A stretch of DNA of 14,711 nucleotides from Pseudomonadota bacterium (GTDB lineage: Bacteria; Pseudomonadota; Gammaproteobacteria; Burkholderiales; SG8-39), in contig JAJZUN010000020.1 in assembly GCA_021848555.1 (NCBI GenBank), forward strand, positions 1 to 14,711, written 5' to 3'. The translations under genes and the position numbers were made by a program. Positions 7,018-14,711 of this stretch are shown piece after piece; position 1 is the first letter of the stretch; each line of letters opens with the position of its first letter. The notes under the pieces were generated by a model. It had not been told where the DNA came from, ran no database searches, and saw nothing but the letters and a program-made list of their open reading frames with translations.

Positions 7018-8082
7018 ATGAAAATTGCAGTACTTCCCGGCGACGGGATCGGAACCGAAATCATAGCCCAGGCGGTGAAAGTCCTGGGTGCGCTGGCCCA
7101 AGACGGCCTGAAGCTCGAAATCGAACACGCGCCGGTGGGTGGCGCCGCTTACGATGTCGCCGGCGAGCCGTTGCCGGCGGCAACGCTGAAGCTGGCACGC
7201 GATGCCGATGCCATCTTGTTTGGCGCAGTGGGCGGCTGGCAGTACGACCAGTTGCCGCGGGCAAAACGCCCGGAGCAGGCCATCCTGGGCTTGCGCAAGG
7301 AATTGGGCCTGTTCGCCAACCTGCGTCCGGCCAAGGTGTTTCCGGAGCTGGTCGAAGCGTCTACGCTGCGCCCGGAAGTGGTATCGGGAATGGACATACT
7401 GATCCTGCGCGAGCTAACCGGCGACATTTATTTCGGCCAGCCGCGCGGCATGCGCAAACTCGAGAACGGGGAGCGCGAAGGCTTCGACACCATGCGCTAC
7501 AGCGAATCCGAGATCCGGCGCATCGCCCACGCCGGCTTTCGCGCGGCGATGAAGCGCTCGAAGAAGCTGTGTTCGGTGGACAAGTGCAACGTGCTGGAAA
7601 CCTCGCAGTTGTGGCGCGAGGTGGTGATCGAAGTGGCGCGGGAATATCCGGCCGTGGCGCTGTCGCACATGTACGTCGACAATGCGGCCATGCAACTGCT
7701 GCGCGATCCCCGGCAATTCGACGTCATGGTCACCGGCAACCTGTTCGGCGACATTCTGTCCGACGAGGCCTCCATGCTCACCGGCTCGATCGGCATGCTG
7801 CCCTCGGCCTCGCTCGACGCGAACAACAAGGGCCTGTACGAGCCGATCCACGGCTCGGCGCCGGACATCGCCGGCAAGGATCTGGCGAACCCCCTGGCCA
7901 CCATACTCTCGGCGGCGATGATGCTGCGCTACAGTTTCAATCAGGACCAGGCGGCCGAGCGCATCGAAGCCGCCGTAACCAAGGTGTTGGCGCGCGGGCT
8001 GCGAACCGCCGACATCCATCGGGCCGGAACGCAGAAAGTCGGCACCGTGCAAATGGGCGATGCGGTGGTGGCGGCGCTATAG
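7018..8082 (+). CDS. leuB: 3-isopropylmalate dehydrogenase
   Basis: LeuB oxidises and decarboxylates 3-isopropylmalate with NAD+ to give 2-oxoisocaproate, the leucine keto acid; it is a cytosolic dimer. The 354-residue protein starts [15 protein letters not shown] and has the family landmarks: [14 protein letters not shown] near 136-149, [11 protein letters not shown] near 190-200, YVDNAAMQL with the metal/substrate aspartate region near 219-227, [20 protein letters not shown] near 240-259, and [18 protein letters not shown], part of the NAD-binding loop, near 279-296. The ATG is preceded by GAGTGAAACA, a weak Shine-Dalgarno, but the N-terminus matches the family. It completes the leuCDB block and is followed after 78 bp by asd. 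Confidence 0.98.
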   Translation: MKIAVLPGDGIGTEIIAQAVKVLGALAQDGLKLEIEHAPVGGAAYDVAGEPLPAATLKLARDADAILFGAVGGWQYDQLPRAKRPEQAILGLRKELGLFANLRPAKVFPELVEASTLRPEVVSGMDILILRELTGDIYFGQPRGMRKLENGEREGFDTMRYSESEIRRIAHAGFRAAMKRSKKLCSVDKCNVLETSQLWREVVIEVAREYPAVALSHMYVDNAAMQLLRDPRQFDVMVTGNLFGDILSDEASMLTGSIGMLPSASLDANNKGLYEPIHGSAPDIAGKDLANPLATILSAAMMLRYSFNQDQAAERIEAAVTKVLARGLRTADIHRAGTQKVGTVQMGDAVVAAL

Positions 8083-8160
8083 ATCCGGAGACACGGTGTC
8101 CGCTTCCGGTGTGGCGGGCTTAGGGTTTAGAATTCGAATGTTCATATCAGGAAGAATGTC

Positions 8161-9288
8161 ATGAAAAAAATTGGCTTTGTAGGCTGGCGCGGCATGGTGG
8201 GTTCGGTGCTGATGGATCGGATGCGGGCGGAGCACGATTTCGCGCTCATCGCTCCGGTGTTTTTCACCACGTCCAATATCGGCGGCAAGGGACCCGGCGA
8301 GAGCAAGGAGCCGCTGAAGGATGCGAAATCCATCGCCGACCTGAAGCAGATGGATGCGATCGTCACCTGCCAGGGCGGCGATTACACCAATGAGATTTAT
8401 CCGAAGCTGCGCGCCGCCGGCTGGGGCGGCTACTGGATAGACGCGGCTTCGGCGCTGCGCATGAAGAATGACGCGGTCATCATTCTCGATCCGGTGAATA
8501 TGCAAGTGATCAAGCAGGCGCTGGCGCGCGGCGTGAAGGATTATATCGGCGGCAATTGCACGGTGAGCCTGATGCTGATGGCCCTGCACGGCCTGTTCCG
8601 GGAAGGGCTGATCGAGTGGATGACGGCAATGACCTATCAGGCGGCCTCGGGCGCAGGCGCGCAGAACATGCGCGAGCTGCTGGCCCAGATGGGCGCGGCG
8701 CACGCTTCGGCCGGTGCGCTGCTGGCGGATCCTGCGTCCGCCATTCTGGAAATCGACCGTCGGGTGGCCGCCACCTTGCGCAGCGACGCGTTGCCGAAGG
8801 AGCATTTCGGCGTGGCGCTCGCCGGCAGCCTGATTCCCTGGATCGACAAGCAAATGGACAACGGTCAGAGCCGCGAGGAGTGGAAAGGCCAGGCCGAAGG
8901 CAACAAGATACTCGGCCGCGAAAGCGAGCCCATCCCCATCGACGGCCTTTGCGTGCGCATAGGCGCGATGCGCTGCCACAGCCAGGGGCTTACCATCAAG
9001 CTGAAGCGCGACCTGCCGCTCGCCGAGATCGAGGCCATACTCGCCTCTGCCAATGACTGGGTGAAAGTGATCCCGAATACCCGCGAGGCGAGCATACGCG
9101 AGCTTAGCCCGGCTACCGTGACCGGCAGCCTGAGCGTGCCCGTGGGACGCCTACGCAAGCTCAATATGGGCGGCCAGTACTTGTCCGCGTTTACCGTGGG
9201 CGACCAGCTGCTGTGGGGCGCGGCCGAGCCTTTGCGTCGCATGCTGCGCGTCCTGCTTGCCGAGGAAGCCCTTGCGGTGGCGCCCTAA
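8161..9288 (+). CDS. asd: Aspartate-semialdehyde dehydrogenase
   Basis: Asd reduces aspartyl phosphate to aspartate semialdehyde with NADPH, the branch point to lysine/diaminopimelate, threonine and methionine. The 375-residue protein is of the proteobacterial type. The N-terminal nucleotide-binding motif is [16 protein letters not shown]. Catalytic Cys133 stands in [24 protein letters not shown] follows, and His273 ([11 protein letters not shown]) is the expected acid/base residue. These positions agree closely with E. coli Cys135 and His274. AGGAAGA lies 8 nt before the ATG. TAGAAT at 8128-8133 might be a -10 box for a promoter in the leuB-asd gap, but no good -35 is present. The leuB-asd-fimV-truA order is the usual betaproteobacterial arrangement. 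Confidence 0.98.
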   Translation: MKKIGFVGWRGMVGSVLMDRMRAEHDFALIAPVFFTTSNIGGKGPGESKEPLKDAKSIADLKQMDAIVTCQGGDYTNEIYPKLRAAGWGGYWIDAASALRMKNDAVIILDPVNMQVIKQALARGVKDYIGGNCTVSLMLMALHGLFREGLIEWMTAMTYQAASGAGAQNMRELLAQMGAAHASAGALLADPASAILEIDRRVAATLRSDALPKEHFGVALAGSLIPWIDKQMDNGQSREEWKGQAEGNKILGRESEPIPIDGLCVRIGAMRCHSQGLTIKLKRDLPLAEIEAILASANDWVKVIPNTREASIRELSPATVTGSLSVPVGRLRKLNMGGQYLSAFTVGDQLLWGAAEPLRRMLRVLLAEEALAVAP

Positions 9289-9316
9289 CCGTTTTCGGCA
9301 ATACGCCGAGACCGGA

Positions 9317-9344
9317 ACCCGAGCCTAGTCGAGCGCTGGTTTTT
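9317..9344 (+). terminator. Weak candidate terminator after asd
   Basis: An imperfect hairpin (ACC-bulge-AGC at 9317-9324 pairing with GCTGGT at 9335-9340 around a 10-nt loop) is followed by a short T run. The stem is short and bulged, so termination would be partial at best. Confidence 0.25.
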
Positions 9345-9388
9345 GTATGAAAAATATCCGTCTTGAGGCGCTTTCATGACAAGAAAGA

Positions 9389-9421
9389 TTAGCTTGCAAG
9401 GCTAAGGCTATGATGTTAATT
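9389..9421 (+). promoter_or_regulatory. Candidate promoter and inverted repeat upstream of fimV
   Basis: The 166-bp asd-fimV gap turns AT-rich here. TTGCAA (9394-9399) and TTAATT (9416-9421) stand 16 bp apart and could serve as -35 and -10. TATGAT at 9409-9414 is a better -10 by sequence but has no matching -35. TTAGCTT GCA AGGCTAA (9389-9405) forms a 7-bp hairpin with one G-T pair that overlaps the -35 candidate and could be an operator. Confidence 0.3.
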
Positions 9422-9454
9422 TAGTTAGTCCACAAACGTCTTCAGGGGTGGAAG

Positions 9455-12136
9455 GTGGGTAAATCCGTCATAAAAACGAGTGCGTTAGCCTTGGCGCTTT
9501 TGCTGCCGTCGCTGGCGCTAGCCGCGGGACTGGGTAAGCTGACTGTGCTTTCCGGTCTGGGACAACCCTTGAAGGCCGAGATCGAACTCCTCGCTTTGCA
9601 AAAGGGCGAGGCGGACAATATCAGCGTGCGCCTTCCGCCCGCGGAAGCCTTCCGCAAAGCCAACATCGAGTATAGCGGTGCGCTGCTATCGGTCAAGTTC
9701 AGCGTCCAGCAGCGCGGTGAGGACCGCTATGTCGTAGTGCTCAGTTCGGCGCAGCCCATGAACGAGCCGTTCCTCGACATGCTGGTGGAACTGGACTGGA
9801 CCACCGGCCGGCTGGTACGCGAATATACCTTTTTGCTCGATCCACCTGAGTACAAGGGACCGTCGATGGCGGCGCCGGTGACGGTCGCCCCGGCGATCAA
9901 GTCCGTCGAAATGCCCAAACAGCCGGAGGCGGCTGCCCTGGCCCCCGCTGCGCAACGGCCCCTCGCCGCCCCGGCGCAGGCGGCGCCCAGGACCGCGTCG
10001 GCCGGCGAAGCCGCGCCGGGCAAGACCTATCAGGTGAAGCAGGGTGATACGCTGACCAAGATCGCCAACGCCAACAAAGCGGATGGCGTCAGCCTGCAGC
10101 AAATGCTGATCGCGCTGTATCGCAGCAATGCGGATGCGTTCGATGGCGAAAACATCAACCGCATGCGGGCCGGAAAAATTCTGAACATCCCGAGCGCGGA
10201 ATCGGTAACGGCAGTCGATCAGAATGAAGCCGCGCGCACGGTGCTGGCGCATGCCGCAGACTTCAACGATTACCGGCGCAAACTGGGTGCCGCGGTAGCC
10301 GCCGCACCGGAACGGGCAGACAAGCGGCGCCAAAGCGCCAGCGGGAAGATCACCGCCAAAGCTGAAGACGCGCCGGCGGCGCCCAAGGAGGCCAAGGACC
10401 AGCTCAAGCTTTCCAAGGCGGAACAGCCGGGCAAGCCCGGCGTCAAACGCAGCGCGCAGGGGCTGCAGGAAGACCTGTTTGCGAAGGAGAAGGAACTCAA
10501 GGACGCGAACGAGCGCATTGCACTGCTCGAGAAGAATGTGCAGGACATGCAGAAGCTGCTCGAACTCAAGAGCCAGGCCGGGGCGCAATTGCAGCAGCAA
10601 GCGGCCAAGGCCGGCGCAGCCAAAGCCGTCGAACCGGCCAAGGCGCCGGCACCCGCCGCAACGGCGCCTGCGCCGGCCAAGGCGACGGATGCGCCTAAAG
10701 CAGCAGACGCAGCAAAAGCGCCGGAGCCGGCCAAGATCGCGGAACCGGTGAAAGCCGCCGGTACTGACAAGCCAGCACCCCAAGCAGCGGCGCCGCAAGC
10801 ACCGACGCCCCAAGCGGCGGCGCCCAAAGCACCGGCCAAAGCACCGCCGAAGGCGGTCGCGCCGCCGCCCCCCGAGCCGAGTCTGATCGAAGAAATTCTC
10901 AGCAACGAACTGGCCCTCTACGGCGGCGGCGGTTTCCTGCTGCTGCTGTTCGGCGGTTATGGCTATTACGCCTGGAAGCGCAAGAAGGCGCTGCAGCAAA
11001 TGGAAAGCAGCGTCATGGGCGCGCCTGGCTTGGTCACGGACTCCTCGGTGTTCGGCGCGGCCGGCGGTGCCAAGATCGACACCGGGCCTAGCGAAATTCA
11101 AAGCGAATTCAGCCAAGGCGGGCCCGCGGCGGCGGTCGACACCGGGGAAGTCGATCCTATTGCAGAAGCCGATGTGTACATGGCTTATGGCCGCGATACG
11201 CAGGCCGAGGAGATACTCAAGGACGCGCTGGCCAAGGATCCGACGCGCCAGCCGATACGCGCAAAATTGCTGGAAATCTATGCCAACCGCAAGGATGCGA
11301 AAGCATTCGAGGCGGTGGCGGCGGAAATCCACGCGGCCACCAACGGCGAAGGTGCCGAGTGGGCAAAAGCCGTTGCCCTGGGTGCGCAGCTTGATCCGGG
11401 AAATCCTCTCTATGGCGGTGCGCCGGCCGGGGGCGCGGCCGATGCGCTCGCCGATACGCAAACCGTGGTACAGGGAGTAGCGGCGCCGGATCTCGTGCTG
11501 GACACGGGGGCGCAGCCTGAAGCCGCGCCAGGGCTGGATTTTGACCTCGGGGTGAGCGAGCCTGCGCCTGCGGCAGGCACGCCGCCAGAGCCTGCGCCGC
11601 CAATCGCTGCCGCGCCGGCGGATGTCACGGCTGATCTTGGTTTCGACCTGGATCTCGGGGGGGGCGAGGAGAATAAGGCCGGTGCTGCGCCGGCGGAACA
11701 GCCCGTGGCGGCCGCTGTGGCCGAGGCTCCCGATGCGGTGTCGTCGATAGATTTTGATTTTGAGCTGCCTGGTTCCGGAGCGACCGCGGAATCCGCGCCG
11801 CCGGCATCCGCCGCGCCGGAAGCTCCGGCTGCCGCTGCCGAGGGCGGTGGCGGCATCGACTTCGATTTCAATCTGGATCTGCCGCCGCAGAAGGCAGAAG
11901 AGCCATCGCCGCCGCTGGACCTGTCCGCTATCAGCCTCGATCTGGGCGCACCGGGCGAAGTCGCTCCGGCGCAAGACGCACACTGGCAGGAGGTCGCAAC
12001 CAAGCTCGATCTGGCCAAGGCCTACCAGGAGATGGGCGACAAGGACGGGGCGCGTGAACTGCTCAACGAAGTCCTGAAGGAAGGCGACGCGGCGCAACAG
12101 CAGCAGGCGCAGACCACGCTTACCGCCCTGGGCTGA
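9455..12136 (+). CDS. fimV: FimV-family polar hub / type IV pilus assembly protein
   Basis: FimV-type proteins are inner-membrane, peptidoglycan-binding polar organisers needed for type IV pilus assembly and twitching (Pseudomonas FimV, Neisseria TspA). The 893-residue product shows the full layout. There is a signal peptide (GTG start, hydrophobic core, LALA-A cleavage) and an N-terminal FimV domain beginning GLGKLTVLSGLGQPLKAEI. A Pro/Ala linker is followed by a LysM domain near 189-242 (YQVKQGDTLTKIA) and a coiled coil near 336-380 (LFAKEKELKDANERIALLEK). After a long Ala/Pro/Lys linker comes a transmembrane helix near 486-506, then KRKK. The cytoplasmic part has TPR-like repeats from about 567 (DPIAEADVYMAYGRDTQAEEIL), acidic segments with Phe-Asp repeats near 693, 727, 765 and 799, and the conserved C-terminal FimV domain near 843-893. 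GTG 9455 is preceded by AGGGG and directly opens the signal peptide. Confidence 0.95.
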   Translation: MGKSVIKTSALALALLLPSLALAAGLGKLTVLSGLGQPLKAEIELLALQKGEADNISVRLPPAEAFRKANIEYSGALLSVKFSVQQRGEDRYVVVLSSAQPMNEPFLDMLVELDWTTGRLVREYTFLLDPPEYKGPSMAAPVTVAPAIKSVEMPKQPEAAALAPAAQRPLAAPAQAAPRTASAGEAAPGKTYQVKQGDTLTKIANANKADGVSLQQMLIALYRSNADAFDGENINRMRAGKILNIPSAESVTAVDQNEAARTVLAHAADFNDYRRKLGAAVAAAPERADKRRQSASGKITAKAEDAPAAPKEAKDQLKLSKAEQPGKPGVKRSAQGLQEDLFAKEKELKDANERIALLEKNVQDMQKLLELKSQAGAQLQQQAAKAGAAKAVEPAKAPAPAATAPAPAKATDAPKAADAAKAPEPAKIAEPVKAAGTDKPAPQAAAPQAPTPQAAAPKAPAKAPPKAVAPPPPEPSLIEEILSNELALYGGGGFLLLLFGGYGYYAWKRKKALQQMESSVMGAPGLVTDSSVFGAAGGAKIDTGPSEIQSEFSQGGPAAAVDTGEVDPIAEADVYMAYGRDTQAEEILKDALAKDPTRQPIRAKLLEIYANRKDAKAFEAVAAEIHAATNGEGAEWAKAVALGAQLDPGNPLYGGAPAGGAADALADTQTVVQGVAAPDLVLDTGAQPEAAPGLDFDLGVSEPAPAAGTPPEPAPPIAAAPADVTADLGFDLDLGGGEENKAGAAPAEQPVAAAVAEAPDAVSSIDFDFELPGSGATAESAPPASAAPEAPAAAAEGGGGIDFDFNLDLPPQKAEEPSPPLDLSAISLDLGAPGEVAPAQDAHWQEVATKLDLAKAYQEMGDKDGARELLNEVLKEGDAAQQQQAQTTLTALG
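10778..10837 (+). repeat. 30-bp tandem repeat in the fimV Ala/Pro linker
   Basis: Two adjacent imperfect 30-bp units begin CCCCAAGC at 10778 and 10808 and encode 10-residue PQAAAPQAPT / PQAAAPKAPA-type units. The unit keeps the reading frame, so copy number could vary without breaking the protein. It lies in the periplasmic linker between coiled coil and membrane helix. Confidence 0.6.
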
Positions 12137-12154
12137 TACTGCGGAGCCGGAATG

Positions 12155-12185
12155 AAACCCCGGGCTGGTCCCGGGGTTTTGTTTT
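12155..12185 (+). terminator. Rho-independent terminator of fimV
   Basis: A perfect 10-bp stem (AAACCCCGGG, 12155-12164, with CCCGGGGTTT, 12170-12179) closes a CTGGT loop and runs into TTTTGTTTT. It lies 18 bp past the fimV stop and separates fimV from truA, so truA-trpF-trpB should have their own promoter in 12186-12259. Confidence 0.93.
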
Positions 12186-12259
12186 AGTGGCCCTAGCCCG
12201 CGCCGGTTGAACGCTCGCTGTTGGCGATGCGCTTCCAAAGCTGCGCTACGGATTGAACC

Positions 12260-13057
12260 ATGAAAATCGCAATCGGCATAGAGTACGATGGCAGCCGCTT
12301 TCACGGCTGGCAGTCGCAGCCCTCGGGCAACACCGTTCAGGATCAGCTTGAGCGTGCGCTTGCGTCCGTGGCCGGCGAGCCGGTCCGTCTCGTCGCCGCC
12401 GGACGCACCGATACCGGGGTGCACGCCATGACGCAGGTGGCGCATTTCGAGACCATGGCGGTACGCCCGGTGTCGGCTTGGGTGCGTGGTGCCAATGCCT
12501 TGTTGCCGGATGCGGTCGCCGTGCAATGGGCCGTGCCCGTGGCGGGCGATTTCAGCGCGCGCTATTCGGCGCTGTCCCGCACCTATCACTACGTTCTCTA
12601 CAATCATCCGGTGCGTCCGGCACTGCTGCACGGCAAAGTCGGCTGGTTTCATTCGCCCCTCGATCGCGCGGCGATGCGCGCCGCCGCGGCCCAGCTTGAG
12701 GGCGAGCACGATTTCAGCGCATTTCGCTCGAGCGAATGCCAGGCGAAAAGCCCAGTGCGGACCTTGCGCAGCTGCGCCATAAAGCAGGGCGGGGCGCATT
12801 TCAGATTCGAGTTCACGGCCAACGGCTTCTTGCACCACATGGTGCGCAATATCGTCGGCTGCCTGGTTTTGGTGGGCAAGGGCAAGCATCCGCCGGCTTG
12901 GCTGGCCGAGATCCTCGTGAGCCGCGATCGCCGCCAGGCGGCTCCTACGTTTTCTCCGGCCGGTTTGTATCTTGCGGCGGTCGAATACGCTCCCGCATGG
13001 AATTTGCCCGCTTTTGAGCCTAAACTGATTTTTCCCCCAGAGCAGGTGACGGTGTGA
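12260..13057 (+). CDS. truA: tRNA pseudouridine(38-40) synthase
   Basis: TruA converts uridines 38-40 in the anticodon stem-loop of many tRNAs to pseudouridine; it is cytosolic. The 265-residue protein begins [18 protein letters not shown] and has the catalytic Asp51 in [11 protein letters not shown]. The later family blocks are [10 protein letters not shown] near 111-120, [22 protein letters not shown] near 148-169 and [12 protein letters not shown] near 192-203. Length is normal. The ATG at 12260 has only a weak Shine-Dalgarno. It overlaps trpF by 4 bp (GTGA), the usual coupling in this cluster. Confidence 0.98.
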   Translation: MKIAIGIEYDGSRFHGWQSQPSGNTVQDQLERALASVAGEPVRLVAAGRTDTGVHAMTQVAHFETMAVRPVSAWVRGANALLPDAVAVQWAVPVAGDFSARYSALSRTYHYVLYNHPVRPALLHGKVGWFHSPLDRAAMRAAAAQLEGEHDFSAFRSSECQAKSPVRTLRSCAIKQGGAHFRFEFTANGFLHHMVRNIVGCLVLVGKGKHPPAWLAEILVSRDRRQAAPTFSPAGLYLAAVEYAPAWNLPAFEPKLIFPPEQVTV

Positions 13058-13677
13058 GGACGCGAATCAAGATCTGCGGCATCACCAGCGTGGAGGATGC
13101 CCGCGTCGCGGTCGAGTCGGGCGCGGATGCCATCGGCCTGGTGTTCTACGCGCCCAGCCCGCGCTACGTCGGCCTCGCCCAGGCGCGGGCGATCATTGCG
13201 GCCATTCCGCCGTTCGTGACCACCGTCGGCCTGTTCGTCGATCCGGCCGAGGACCAGGTCGAGGCGGTGCTCGGCGCCTGCTCCCTTGATCTGCTGCAAT
13301 TTCACGGTGACGAGCCCGCCGATTTTTGAAGCGGTTTCAGCCTGCCCTACATCAAGGCCGCGCGGGTCAGGGCGGATTCCGATTTGGTACAATATCTGTC
13401 GCCCTATCACGCGGCGCGGGGGTGGCTGTTGGACGCTTATCATGACCGGCTCTATGGCGGCACCGGCGCGTCGTTCGACTGGAAACTGATACCGCCCGAT
13501 CTGGCCAGGCCCGTCATACTCTCGGGCGGTCTCACGCCGGACAATGTCGGCGCGGCCGTGCGCCAAGTCAGGCCCTGGGCGGTGGACGTGTCCAGTGGCG
13601 TGGAATCGGCCAAGGGAATGAAAGACGCCGCAAAAATTGCGGCATTCATAGCGGGAGTCAAGAATGAAAATGCATGA
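13054..13677 (+). pseudogene. trpF: Phosphoribosylanthranilate isomerase interrupted by an in-frame TGA at codon 92
   Basis: TrpF isomerises phosphoribosylanthranilate to CdRP in tryptophan synthesis. From GTG 13054 the frame encodes [13 protein letters not shown], with the catalytic Cys of the family, VGLFVDP and [12 protein letters not shown], then meets TGA at 13327-13329. The same frame continues without a shift: SGFSLPYIKAARV, LLDAYHDRLYGGTGASFDWKLIP, SGGLTPDNVGAAVRQVRPWAVDVSSGVES, ending with TGA at 13675-13677. Read through, it is 207 residues, the normal TrpF length. Homologues usually have Cys at this position (DFC or DC before the RPYLKA block), so one TGC or TGT to TGA substitution explains it. 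A 91-residue product would lack the second catalytic Asp region and should be inactive. The gene overlaps truA (4 bp) and trpB (14 bp). It is either a true nonsense mutation or a sequence error; the rest shows no decay. Confidence 0.9.
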
Positions 13678-14711
13678 CCTGCCCGACAGCCATGGGCATT
13701 TCGGGCCTTACGGCGGGGTGTTCGTGGCGGAAACCCTGATCCAGGCGCTGGATGAACTGCGGATCGCCTACGAAAAATACCGCAGCGATCCGGAATTCCT
13801 GGCGGAGTTCCGCTACGACCTCAAGCACTATGTCGGCCGTCCCAGTCCGGTGTATCACTGCAAGCGCTGGTCGGAGTTGCTCGGCGGGGCGCAGATTTAC
13901 CTCAAGCGCGAAGACTTGAACCATACCGGCGCCCACAAGATCAACAACACACTGGGCCAGGCCATGCTCGCGCGGCGCATGGGCAAGCCGCGCATCATCG
14001 CCGAAACCGGGGCCGGCATGCACGGTGTGGCCTCCGCCACCGTGGCGGCCCGCTACGGGTTGGAGTGCGTGGTCTACATGGGCTCGGAGGACATCCGGCG
14101 CCAGGCGGCCAACGTCCACCGCATGAAGATCCTGGGCGCCACCGTGATCCCGGTGGAATCGGGCTCGAAGACGCTGAAAGATGCGTTGAACGAAGCCATG
14201 CGCGATTGGGTCACCAATATCCACAATACCTATTACATCATTGGCACCGTAGCCGGGCCGCATCCGTACCCGATGATGGTGCGCGATTTCCAGTCGGTGA
14301 TCGGCGAGGAATGCCTGCAGCAGGTGCCCGAACTCACCGGGCGCCAGCCCGATGCGGTGATCGCCTGTGTCGGCGGCGGCTCCAACGCGATGGGGATTTT
14401 TTATCCCTATATCCCGGTCGACGGCGTGCGTCTGATCGGCGTCGAGGCGGCGGGGCTGGGCCTGGCCAGCGGCAAACACGCCGCTTCGTTGACCGCCGGC
14501 CGGCCCGGGGTGCTGCACGGCAACCGCACCTATCTATTGCAGGATGCGCACGGCCAGATCATCGAAACGCATTCGATTTCCGCCGGCCTGGACTATCCCG
14601 GCGTCGGGCCGGAGCATGCCTGGCTGAAGGACAGCGGCCGCGCCGAGTACGTCACCATCACCGACGACGAAGCGCTCAAGGCGTTTCACGATCTGTGCCA
14701 CCTGGAGGGCA
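13664..14711 (+). CDS. trpB: Tryptophan synthase beta chain (3' end outside window)
   Basis: TrpB joins indole and serine to make tryptophan using PLP, in a complex with TrpA. The frame is open to the right edge: 349 codons of an expected ~400, so about 50 residues are missing. It begins [21 protein letters not shown]. The PLP lysine lies in [15 protein letters not shown], about residue 93. [20 protein letters not shown] follows, then [17 protein letters not shown], and the phosphate-binding GGGSNA lies near 236-241. Start ATG 13664 has GGGAG 6 nt upstream; ATG 13670 is an alternative. It overlaps the end of trpF by 14 bp, so translation is probably coupled, but the good Shine-Dalgarno allows independent initiation despite the stop in trpF. 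trpA is expected beyond the window. Confidence 0.98.
   Translation, partial: MKMHDLPDSHGHFGPYGGVFVAETLIQALDELRIAYEKYRSDPEFLAEFRYDLKHYVGRPSPVYHCKRWSELLGGAQIYLKREDLNHTGAHKINNTLGQAMLARRMGKPRIIAETGAGMHGVASATVAARYGLECVVYMGSEDIRRQAANVHRMKILGATVIPVESGSKTLKDALNEAMRDWVTNIHNTYYIIGTVAGPHPYPMMVRDFQSVIGEECLQQVPELTGRQPDAVIACVGGGSNAMGIFYPYIPVDGVRLIGVEAAGLGLASGKHAASLTAGRPGVLHGNRTYLLQDAHGQIIETHSISAGLDYPGVGPEHAWLKDSGRAEYVTITDDEALKAFHDLCHLEG

Noticed and set aside
8138..8164. Eight-codon ORF (ATG 8138 to TGA 8162-8164) overlapping the asd start
   Set aside because: Very short ORFs arise by chance, and it has no ribosome site. The AGGAAGA inside it serves the asd ATG.
9686..12889. Minus-strand open frame of 1067 codons antisense to fimV and truA
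   Set aside because: It is Arg/Gly-rich, has no recognisable domain, and covers genes with clear family motifs on the plus strand. High GC and the Ala/Pro-rich fimV linkers remove stop codons from the opposite strand.
13327..13372. Selenocysteine insertion or general UGA recoding in trpF
   Set aside because: A bulged hairpin (CCTGCCC 13341-13347 with GGG-T-CAGG 13364-13371) begins 11 nt after the TGA. Its loop is 16 nt and lacks the expected GU apex, and the bulge is on the wrong side. The residue is not catalytic. TGA is the ordinary stop of truA, fimV, leuD and others here, so genome-wide recoding is excluded.
13384..13677. Separate gene starting at TTG 13384
   Set aside because: It is simply the in-frame C-terminal half of trpF after the premature stop. 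It has no Shine-Dalgarno of its own and would encode half a barrel.
14002..14040. Met in place of the usual Gln in the TrpB motif GAGQHGVA (here GAGMHGVA)
   Set aside because: I believe this variant is common in betaproteobacterial TrpB, and all other catalytic motifs are intact, so it is not evidence of altered function.

Overview
The window looks like chromosomal core sequence from a GC-rich betaproteobacterium. The order leuC-leuD-leuB-asd-fimV-truA-trpF-trpB is a classic betaproteobacterial arrangement, and the protein sequences fit that class. My best guess is the Nitrosomonadales or relatives. That placement rests on gene order and recognisable protein motifs, not on a database search.

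Layout. Positions 3-1271 hold the 3' part of an exported, Tat-dependent metal-dependent hydrolase whose start lies left of the window. aroC (chorismate synthase) follows at 1362-2525. Next is a mostly non-coding stretch with one small minus-strand gene (2841-3095): a secreted Gly/Ala-rich protein with a threonine tail, resembling the exopolysaccharide-associated YjbE/GfcA proteins. A rho-independent terminator pointing left (2549-2578) closes this minus-strand unit. The divergent intergenic region (3096-3370) carries two related palindromes and faces a plus-strand MFS transporter of the HcaT type (3371-4513).

The leucine block follows: leuC (4616-6022), a 43-residue entericidin-like lipoprotein (6034-6165), leuD (6276-6917) and leuB (7018-8082). 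It continues with asd (8161-9288), the polar/type IV pilus hub gene fimV (9455-12136, with a strong terminator behind it), truA (12260-13057), trpF (13054-13677) and the 5' part of trpB (13664 to the window edge).

Function. LeuC+LeuD and LeuB carry out consecutive steps of leucine synthesis. Asd feeds the lysine, threonine, methionine and cell-wall branch. AroC makes chorismate, the precursor used by the TrpF and TrpB steps of tryptophan synthesis. FimV and TruA are the usual passengers of this neighbourhood.

Most of the window is ordinary housekeeping DNA, and I do not see a new multi-gene system in it. The real oddities are: (1) trpF carries an in-frame TGA at codon 92 with the rest of the gene intact; (2) a diverged copy of the first ~17 codons of leuD sits 107 bp upstream of the true leuD start and forms a 33-codon upstream ORF; (3) a palindrome matching the NemR-type TetR-family operator, with a degenerate second copy, lies between the small secreted-protein gene and the MFS gene; (4) the small threonine-tailed secreted protein stands alone without an exopolysaccharide operon.
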